Source: Alphaproteobacteria bacterium
GTDB taxonomy: Bacteria; Pseudomonadota; Alphaproteobacteria; Micropepsales; Micropepsaceae
DNA: 5,063 nucleotides
NCBI GenBank assembly: GCA_019508105.1
Contig: JAEKMB010000084.1
Coordinates: forward strand, 1 to 5,063
Direction of reading: 5' to 3'
Part shown: in pieces, positions 1 through 5,063 of the stretch
How the letters are laid out: each line of letters starts with the position of its first letter
How positions within the stretch are numbered: the stretch's first letter is position 1
Program-made: the position numbers and the translations under genes
Notes under the pieces: generated by a model
Databases searched by the model: none
Told to the model about the DNA's origin: nothing
Seen by the model: only the letters and a program-made list of their open reading frames with translations

Positions 1-2216
1 GACGCCAGCCACATATAGAGCGACACCCGCCAGCTTTTCATGCTGGGCTTCTCGCCCGGCACCAGGGTTTCGCGGCCCAGAAAGTACGTGGTTGAGTCCT
101 GCTCCAGCGCCAGTCCCTGGGCGCGCGCCAGCGCCAGGGCTTCAGGAATGTCCGGCGTTTCGAAAAAGCCGTAGGAGATGCGTACCGCAAAAAAGCCCTT
201 GCCCAGCTTGTCCAGCGTCACACGCTTGGCCTTGGCGACAAAGGGCCGGTCGGCCACGCTGACGACACAAAGCACCACCCGCTCATGCAGCACCTTATAA
301 TGTTTGAGGCTGTGCAGCAGGGCATTGGGCACGGCGTCCAGGCGGGGCGACAGGAACACGGCGGTGCCGGCGATGCGCTGGCTGAACTTGTCGGCGCGGT
401 CCAGGAACAGGTCCAGCGCCAAGGCATTGTCGCGCATGGCCTCCAGATGCGCCCGGCGTCCCATCCGCCAGGTATCCATCACCACAAAGGTTGCGCCCGC
501 CACCACCAGCGGCAGCCAGCCGCCTTCCGCGATCTTGAGACTGTTGGAGGCCAGGAACGCCAGATCGATCAGCCCCAGCACGCCGAACAGCGCATAGACG
601 GCAGGCCGGCTCCAATTCCAGCGATGGATCGCCACCACCGCCACCAAGGCGGTGGAGATCACCATCACCCCGGTGACCGCAATGCCATAAGCGGTGCCCA
701 GCGCCGCGGAAGACTTGAAGATCAGCACGATCAGCACTACGCCCACCGCCAGCATGGCGTTGCTTTTGGGCACATAGATCTGGCCCCTCTCGGCGGCGCT
801 GGTATGGCGAATCTCCATGCGCGGCAACTGGCCCAGCTGCACCGCCTGGCGGGTGATGGAAAAGACCCCGCTGATCACCGCCTGAGACGCGATGATGGTG
901 GCGATGGTGGCTAGGACCACCATGGGATAATGCAGCCAGCCCGGCACCATGGCGTAGAACAGGAAAGACGCGGCCTCCGGATGCGACAGCAGCACCGCGC
1001 CCTGGCCGAAATAGTTCAGCACCAGCGCGGGAAAGGCGAAATAGAGCCAGGCCCAGCGGATGGCGCGCGCCCCGAAATGGCCCATGTCGGCATAGAGCGC
1101 TTCGCAGCCTGTCACCGCCAGCACCACCGAGCCCAGTGCCACAAAGGCGGTCCAGGGCTCGCGCACGAACAACATTGCGCCATAGACCGGGTTGACCGCG
1201 CTTAAAATCTGGGGCGCTTTCAGGATTGCCTGAATACCCAGGATCGACAGCACCAGAAACCACACCACCATGACCGGTCCGAACACTTTGCCGATTTTTT
1301 CCGTGCCGCGACTCTGCAACAGGAACAAGCCGACCAGGATGATCAAGGTGAGCGGCACCACAAAAGTCGCAAAGCCCTTGTTGCTCACGCCGATGCCCTC
1401 CAGCGCCGACAAAACCGAAATTGCCGGTGTCAGCATGCCGTCGCCATAAAACAGCGCCAGGCCCATCAGCGCCGCCACACCGATGGCGGTCTTGGCGGCG
1501 CGCGACACCGGCGCGCGGTGCGCCAGCGCCGCCAGCGCCATCACCCCGCCTTCGCCATTGTTGTCGGCGCGCATGATGAAGACGACATATTTGATCGTCA
1601 CCACGACCACCAACGCCCAGAAGATCAGGGACAAGGCGCCATAGACGGCAAAGGCGGCAGGCCGCTCGCCGCCCGCCGCCAGCGCGCTTTGGCCCATCGC
1701 ATAAAGCGGGCTGGTGCCGATGTCGCCGAACACCACGCCCAGCGCGCCCAGGGTGAGCGGCACGACAAAAGTCGCGAAGCCCTTGTTGTTCACGCCGATG
1801 CCTTCCAGCGCCGACAAAACCGAAATCGCAGGTGTCAGCATGCCGTCGCCATAAAACAGCGCCAGGCCCATCAGTGCCGCCACGCCGATGGCGGTCTTGG
1901 CGGCGCGCGACACCGGGGCGCGATGCGCCAGCGCCGCCAGTGCCATCACCCCGCCTTCGCCGTTATTGTCGGCGCGCATGATGAAGACGACATATTTGAT
2001 CGTCACCACAATCACCAAGGCCCAGAAGATCAGCGACAAGGCGCCATAGACAGCAAAGGCAGCGGGCCGCTCGCCGCCCGCCGCCAGCGCGCTTTGGCCC
2101 ATGGCGTAAAGCGGACTGGTGCCGATATCGCCGAACACCACCCCCAGTGCGCCCAGGGAGAGCGCCAAGTCGCGTTTAAGGCTGCGCCCGGAGGGCGCCT
2201 GGGTATCCTGTTTCAT
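1..2216 (-). CDS. kup: Kup-family K+ symporter, copy 2, with internal 135-residue duplication (3' end outside window)
   Basis: Low-affinity K+ uptake permease of the KUP/HAK/KT family (TC 2.A.72), expected in the inner membrane as a K+/H+ symporter. The ATG at 2214-2216 has a GAGG 11 nt upstream and puts about 18 residues before helix 1, as is usual. The frame is open for 738 codons to the left edge. Family signatures seen are GDIGTSPLY (residues 29-37), DNNGEGG (83-89) and YGDGMLTPAISVLSALEG (122-139). All three recur 135 residues later (164-172, 218-224, 257-274). The first motif holds the Asp and Tyr that bind K+ in the homologue KimA (family knowledge). Then follow helix 4 from about 289, FGPVMVVWF (312-320), GCEALYADMGHFG, LNYFGQGA, and a cytosolic C-terminal domain with GRETLVP near the edge. 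Aligned to copy 1, about 25 residues lie outside, giving about 763 aa against about 620-630 for typical members; removing one repeat restores normal length. The family assignment is secure; whether the duplicated protein transports is unknown. Confidence 0.93.
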   Translation of the reverse strand, partial: MKQDTQAPSGRSLKRDLALSLGALGVVFGDIGTSPLYAMGQSALAAGGERPAAFAVYGALSLIFWALVIVVTIKYVVFIMRADNNGEGGVMALAALAHRAPVSRAAKTAIGVAALMGLALFYGDGMLTPAISVLSALEGIGVNNKGFATFVVPLTLGALGVVFGDIGTSPLYAMGQSALAAGGERPAAFAVYGALSLIFWALVVVVTIKYVVFIMRADNNGEGGVMALAALAHRAPVSRAAKTAIGVAALMGLALFYGDGMLTPAISVLSALEGIGVSNKGFATFVVPLTLIILVGLFLLQSRGTEKIGKVFGPVMVVWFLVLSILGIQAILKAPQILSAVNPVYGAMLFVREPWTAFVALGSVVLAVTGCEALYADMGHFGARAIRWAWLYFAFPALVLNYFGQGAVLLSHPEAASFLFYAMVPGWLHYPMVVLATIATIIASQAVISGVFSITRQAVQLGQLPRMEIRHTSAAERGQIYVPKSNAMLAVGVVLIVLIFKSSAALGTAYGIAVTGVMVISTALVAVVAIHRWNWSRPAVYALFGVLGLIDLAFLASNSLKIAEGGWLPLVVAGATFVVMDTWRMGRRAHLEAMRDNALALDLFLDRADKFSQRIAGTAVFLSPRLDAVPNALLHSLKHYKVLHERVVLCVVSVADRPFVAKAKRVTLDKLGKGFFAVRISYGFFETPDIPEALALARAQGLALEQDSTTYFLGRETLVPGEKPSMKSWRVSLYMWLA
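1353..1757 (-). repeat. 405-bp tandem repeat in kup copy 2, second (downstream) unit
   Basis: This unit encodes residues 154-288 of kup copy 2, covering helices 1-3. It is a direct, head-to-tail repeat of 1758-2162 at an offset of exactly 405 bp, with no indels. By my count 27 bases differ (about 93% identity). Only three encoded residues differ: Thr/Ser at the junction, Val/Ile in helix 2, and Ser/Asn in the loop after helix 3. This unit continues directly into helix 4, so it is the one in the normal context for the rest of the protein. Confidence 0.95.
1758..2162 (-). repeat. 405-bp tandem repeat in kup copy 2, first (upstream) unit
   Basis: This unit encodes residues 19-153 of kup copy 2. 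It is attached to the natural N-terminus but ends abruptly at the loop before helix 4, where the sequence restarts at helix 1. The joint falls at a short shared stretch, CTC-(A/T)CC-(C/T)TG on the coding strand, which occurs both before helix 1 and before helix 4. That is the expected place for an illegitimate recombination joint. The unit keeps the complete set of family motifs, without stops or frameshifts. Confidence 0.95.
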
Positions 2217-2301
2217 GATGGGGAGTGCCTCGCTTTAAAGCAGGCCGGGCGGTAACAAGGCGCCGTCAGGTCTCGTGTTGCCGGTGCCTTCGCATCCGGA
2301 C
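2217..2301. other. 85-bp gap between the two kup genes
   Basis: This gap lies between the TGA of kup copy 1 (2302-2304) and the ATG of kup copy 2 (2214-2216). It holds the likely ribosome binding site GAGG at 2228-2231. No stem followed by a T-run is seen, so read-through from copy 1 into copy 2 is plausible. A palindrome at 2303-2316 (CAGATC-GT-GATCTG) lies inside the last codons of copy 1; its 2-nt loop makes it a poor hairpin. Confidence 0.5.
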
Positions 2302-4105
2302 TCAGATCGTGATCTGGGTTCCCAATTCTACCACCCGGTTGGGCGGCAGGTGATAGAAGCGGCCGGGCGATAGTGCCGCACCCGCCATGGCGCGATAGAG
2401 CCGGTTGCGCAAACTCCCCAGCTCGGATTTTTCCGCCGGTACCAATGTCTCACGGCCGATGAAAAAGGTGGCAGTGTCCACGTCCAGCGCCAGGCCGAAG
2501 CGGCGGGCTTCCTGCAGCGCCTGGGGCACGTCCGGTGTCTCGAAGAATCCGTGATGGATGCGCACGGTATAAAAGCCCTTGCCCAGCTTTTCGACGTCCA
2601 GGCGCTTGGCGGGCGCCACCAGCGGCGTGTCCTCGACCACCACATTCACGATCACCACCCGTTCATGCAGGATCTTGTTGTGCTTGAGATTGTGCAGCAG
2701 CGCGCCGGGCACGATGTCGTTGCGCGACGACAGGAACACGCCCAGTCCGGCCACGCGGGTGGTGCTCTTGTCGGCGCGCTCCAGGAACAGCGACAAGGGC
2801 AGGGATTCGGAGCGCACCTTTTCCAGATGCACGCGGCGACCGCGCCGCCAGGTGTCCATCACGGCGAAGGCACAGAAAGCGATAAACAAGGGCAGCCAGC
2901 CGCCTTCGGGGATCTTCAGCGAATTGGCGATGAAGAACAGAAGATCGCTGATCCCCATGGCGCCGAACAGCCCGACGGTCAGCAGCAGCGGCCAGCGCCA
3001 CTGCTTGCCGGCCACGATCCCGGCATTGAAGGTATCGATCACCATGACGCCGGTCACCGCGATGCCATAGGCGGCGGTCAAGGCGTCCGAACTCTTGAAG
3101 ATCAGCACGATCAGCACCACGCCTATCCCCAGAAAGGCGTTCATGCGCGGGACATAAATCTGGCCGTAATCGGTGGCGCTGGTATGGCGGATTTCCATGC
3201 GCGGCAACTGGCCCAGCTGCACCGCCTGCTGGGTCATGGAGAACACGCCGGTGATCACCGCTTGCGAGGCGATGATGGCCGCCAGGGTCGCCAGAATCAC
3301 CATCGGGATATGGGCCCAATGCGGCACCACGGAAAAAAAGGCGATGCCCGCCTGTTCGGGATGGCGCAGCAGTGCCGCGCCCTGGCCGAAATAATTCAGC
3401 ATCAGCGCCGGCAAGGCCACGAACAGCCAGGCATACTGGATAGGCTTTCTGCCGAAATGGCCCATATCGGCATACAGGGCCTCGCAGCCCGTTACCGCCA
3501 ACACCACCGCGCCCAGCGACACAAACGCGACCCAAGGCGCATGCAGGAACATCAGGAGCGCATACCAGGGATTGATCGCCTCCAGGATGCCAGGGGTGCG
3601 GATCAGAGAGGCGAGGCCGAAACCGCCGCATGCCGTCACCGAAGAAAAGTGCCAAACCGACAATGGCGCCGATGCCGATGGTGGCCTTGATCCGCCGCGT
3701 CATCCGGGGCGAGCGGTGCGCCAGGGCGGCCAGCGCCAAGGTGCCGCCTTCGCCGTTATTGTCGGCGCGCATGATGATCAGCACATATTTGACGGTGACC
3801 ACCAGGATCAGCGCCCAGAAGATCATGGAGAGCGAGCCCATCACCGCGACATGATTGGGCAGGCCGCCTTCGGTCGCCAGCACCGTGGCGCGCAGGGCAT
3901 AAAGCGGAGAGGTGCCGATATCGCCGAACACTACCCCCATGGCGCCCATCATCAGGCCGATCATGTTGCGGCCGTCATTGGCAGGCGATTTGTGGTCGCT
4001 ATCGGCCTCGGGCAACTCCGCCAGCGGATCGCCGGCGTGATGCTCCACCATCGGCTCCGGCGCCAATGTGGGATTCTGTCCAGGCTCTGGCAGGTGTGCG
4101 ATCAC
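2302..4105 (-). pseudogene. kup: Kup-family K+ symporter, copy 1, disrupted by a frameshifting internal deletion
   Basis: Paralogue of the downstream gene. The first frame runs from the GTG at 4103-4105 to codon 159 (ATG at 3629-3631). It has a polar N-terminal extension of about 48 residues, GDIGTSPLYAL in helix 1, helix 2 ending KYVLIIMRADNNGEGG, and the first half of helix 3 ending FFGDGM. The coding then resumes one frame over at about 3627 with GGFGLASLIRTPGILEAINP and continues through GCEALYADMGHFG, LNYFGQGA, SLKIPEGGWLPL and the C-terminal domain with GRETLVP to the TGA at 2302-2304. Compared with copy 2, 62 residues are absent between GDGM and GGFG (rest of helix 3, helix 4, start of helix 5), which fits a loss of about 185 bp. 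The two pieces sum to 600 residues; an intact gene would encode about 662. As read, translation in the first frame continues as an unrelated peptide, so no working transporter is expected. An intact gene hidden by an assembly error is possible. No strong ribosome binding site precedes the GTG, so the start is uncertain. Confidence 0.88.
3625..3631 (-). other. Deletion and frameshift joint in kup copy 1
   Basis: On the coding strand, GGC-ATG (Gly-Met of the GDGM motif) is followed by a single extra C and then by GGC-GGT-TTC-GGC, which encodes the residues before GLASLIRTP in the other frame. Homology to the family is continuous on both sides but in different frames, so the joint can be placed within a few bases. 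The missing segment includes the conserved TPAxSVLSAxEG part of helix 3. Confidence 0.85.
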
Positions 4106-4256
4106 GGATGGTTTGAATTTGGCATCAAAGGAAAACGCCTGGCCCCTCGATTGCGAGCCCCCTTAGGCGCGGGGCGGGACCATAGGCCCAGTCCCGATTC
4201 GCTCCCAGTGGGGAGAGGCAGAATAGCGCAGGAACGGATTTAAGTCGCGGGCCCGG
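4106..4256. other. 151-bp non-coding gap between the CHAP gene and kup copy 1
   Basis: No coding potential with family resemblance is seen here. The gap contains two small hairpins (annotated separately) and, nearer to kup, a less GC-rich stretch at about 4109-4136 that could hold a promoter, although no convincing -35/-10 pair can be named. I see no riboswitch-like conserved core. Confidence 0.4.
4175..4215 (-). terminator. Two adjacent hairpins downstream of the CHAP gene (weak terminator candidate)
   Basis: The first hairpin met by transcription is CTCCC/GGGAG at 4202-4215 with a 4-nt loop. The second is CGGGAC/GTCCCG at 4175-4196 with a 10-nt loop. Both lie 40-80 bp beyond the CHAP stop codon and before kup copy 1. 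Neither is followed by a T-run on the minus strand, so this is not a classical intrinsic terminator. They may only be chance pairing in GC-rich DNA, or a 3'-end stabilising structure. Confidence 0.22.
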
Positions 4257-4841
4257 CTAGTTTATTTCGCCGACCAGGGCGGTGGCGCCCATTTGCGCGC
4301 CGCCGCTATCGGCTACCAGGTCCGAAGGGGTGCCGCCGCCGCCGATGAAGCCCTGTACCGGATAGATCTTGGCACCCCAGCCGCCGGTCTTGAGATTGTA
4401 GACCCGCACCAGCGACCAGTCATTGCCGCTGGAGACATCCTCGACCGGATTGTTGACATAGATCGAGCCGTCATCCAGCCAGTTGGCGTGGTCGATACGG
4501 ATTTCGCGCGGACCGATCACCCGGCGCACCACCGCGACATGGCCGCGATTGGACCCGGCATAATTGTTCAGCACCAATACGGCGCCCGGCTCCGGCAGGC
4601 TGCCGCGCGGATATTTGCCCGCCGCCTTGTCCCACCAGGTATAGGCGTCGCCATAAATCTTGATGCCGGAATGTTCGCGCGCATAGGGCACGCATTGCAG
4701 CGGCGCATGGCCGTCATTTTCGACCATGGCGTGCTCGCGCGGCATCGGCGCCTGGTCATAGTCTGTCAGGTCAGGACCGGCGCAACCTGCCAGGCCAAGC
4801 CCCAGGACCGCCACAACCGCCAATTTTGCCAATGCGCCCAT
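4257..4841 (-). CDS. CHAP-domain lipoprotein, putative peptidoglycan hydrolase
   Basis: Predicted secreted cysteine amidase/endopeptidase of the CHAP (NlpC/P60-like) fold that would cut peptidoglycan cross-links or stem peptides. The chosen ATG (4839-4841) gives 194 residues and a textbook lipoprotein signal: Lys6, a hydrophobic core, and lipobox LAGC with the lipidated Cys at 20. Residue +2 is Ala, not Asp, which suggests sorting to the outer membrane. The CHAP domain spans about residues 48-125: catalytic Cys50 in QCVPYAR, the GDAYTWWDKA block (64-73), His101 in RGHVAVV, and a polar third residue in DHANW (about Asn120). The tail is Gly-rich. An in-frame TTG at 4878-4880, with GAGG 5 nt upstream, would add 13 residues; its codons look less typical, so the ATG is preferred. 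The gene lies 151 bp upstream of kup copy 1 on the same strand; nothing in the sequence ties it to K+ uptake. The domain call is firm, while substrate and catalytic activity are inferred. Confidence 0.87.
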   Translation of the reverse strand: MGALAKLAVVAVLGLGLAGCAGPDLTDYDQAPMPREHAMVENDGHAPLQCVPYAREHSGIKIYGDAYTWWDKAAGKYPRGSLPEPGAVLVLNNYAGSNRGHVAVVRRVIGPREIRIDHANWLDDGSIYVNNPVEDVSSGNDWSLVRVYNLKTGGWGAKIYPVQGFIGGGGTPSDLVADSGGAQMGATALVGEIN

Positions 4842-4940
4842 GCCCGCTTCGACCTTAGCTCGCGCCCGCAGCTTGTCCAACGTCCCCTCAAGGCGGGGTT
4901 AGGCACAGGCTTCGAGGTTTAGAGACTAAAAAGCGCAGGT

Positions 4941-4965
4941 TTTAATTAACGATCGGTTTACGATC
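4941..4965 (-). promoter_or_regulatory. AT-rich regulatory candidate upstream of the CHAP gene (CtrA-like near-match and small hairpin)
   Basis: The gap 4881-4963 between the upstream gene and the CHAP gene contains an AT-rich patch, TTAATTAA. On the plus strand, 4946-4960 reads TTAA-N7-TTTA, one base from the TTAA-N7-TTAA motif bound by CtrA in alphaproteobacteria. The same bases form a 5-bp inverted repeat, GATCG/CGATC (4951-4965), overlapping the upstream stop codon, which could equally be a weak terminator. A single near-match is thin evidence. Confidence 0.2.
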
Positions 4966-5063
4966 ACTCGCCCGGGGTAATCTGCTGGCGCACGGCGCGG
5001 GGGGCGACGGCGCCCATGGCGCCGATGGAAACCAGCCCGGAAACCGCGAAGAAGAAGAACAGG
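4964..5063 (-). CDS. C-terminal 32 residues of an unidentified membrane-associated protein (5' part outside window)
   Basis: An open frame enters from the right edge and ends at the TGA at 4964-4966. It begins with a run of Leu and four Phe, continues as a hydrophobic stretch of about 20 residues (AVSGLVSIGAMGAVA), and ends with the polar tail PRAVRQQITPGE. This looks like a final membrane helix with a short hydrophilic tail. The frame has GC-rich third positions like its neighbours, and the gap to the next gene is short. Too little is present to name a family. Confidence 0.5.
   Translation of the reverse strand, partial: LFFFFAVSGLVSIGAMGAVAPRAVRQQITPGE

Noticed and set aside
295..1263. A 322-codon minus-strand frame within kup copy 2.
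   Set aside because: It is out of frame with the kup reading frame, which is open and matches the family over the same interval. The Gly, Arg and Ala-rich translation has no family features.
1353..2162. The repeat considered as a mobile element or a recoding (programmed frameshift) device.
   Set aside because: There are no terminal inverted repeats, no target-site duplications and no transposase. The offset is an exact multiple of three and each unit is plain kup coding sequence.
1518..2255. A 245-codon plus-strand frame that contains an internal repeat.
   Set aside because: The repeat is just the antisense image of the 405-bp duplication in kup copy 2. The composition (Gln, His, Arg, Asp) is typical of antisense frames in GC-rich DNA.
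2303..2316. Perfect 6-bp palindrome CAGATC-GT-GATCTG at the end of kup copy 1, considered as a terminator or operator.
   Set aside because: The loop is only 2 nt, there is no following T-run, and the bases encode the last residues of the protein. One such palindrome is expected by chance.
2551..3690. A 379-codon open frame on the plus strand opposite kup copy 1.
   Set aside because: Its translation is low-complexity, rich in His, Gln, Arg and Gly, with no recognisable motif. It is the mirror of a GC-rich gene on the minus strand whose family identity is certain.
4106..4256. A K+- or nucleotide-sensing riboswitch upstream of kup copy 1.
   Set aside because: Only two short, simple hairpins are visible, with no conserved multi-stem core or pseudoknot signature that I recognise.
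4293..4922. A 209-codon plus-strand frame opposite the CHAP gene.
   Set aside because: It covers the CHAP gene in antisense; the opposite strand carries a lipobox and catalytic motifs, so this frame is a shadow.

Overview
The window comes from a GC-rich bacterial chromosome. Gene content points to an alphaproteobacterium (inference): tandem kup-type potassium transporter genes, a CHAP-domain lipoprotein of a type common in that class, and GC-rich third codon positions. All recognisable genes lie on the minus strand, so transcription runs from high to low coordinates. No RNA genes, insertion sequences, CRISPR arrays or phage genes were seen.

Layout in order of transcription. (1) 4964-5063: the last 32 codons of an unidentified gene ending in a hydrophobic segment and a short polar tail. 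(2) 4881-4963: a short AT-rich gap with a weak hairpin and a CtrA-like near-match. (3) 4257-4841 (possibly from a TTG at 4880): a secreted CHAP-domain lipoprotein, a putative peptidoglycan amidase or endopeptidase. (4) 4106-4256: a non-coding gap with two small hairpins. (5) 2302-4105: a kup gene broken by an internal deletion of about 185 bp that also shifts the frame, called here kup copy 1 (pseudogene). (6) 2217-2301: a short gap. (7) 2216 down to the left edge: a second kup gene, kup copy 2, open throughout but carrying an in-frame 405-bp tandem duplication (135 codons) of the segment for membrane helices 1-3. It runs off the window about 25 codons before its expected stop.

The two kup genes are clear paralogues that align along nearly their whole length. 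Both would encode low-affinity K+/H+ symporters of the inner membrane. Both carry a structural lesion in the N-terminal transport core: one has lost the end of helix 3, helix 4 and the start of helix 5, and the other has helices 1-3 twice. The duplicated copies differ at 27 of 405 bases, 24 of them silent, so they diverged while each was under protein-level selection. That argues against a fresh slippage duplication. It favours a recombination between diverged alleles, a join of two strain haplotypes in the assembly, or an old duplication kept under constraint. The strongest result of the window is this pair of rearranged transporter genes, not a new defence or biosynthetic system.
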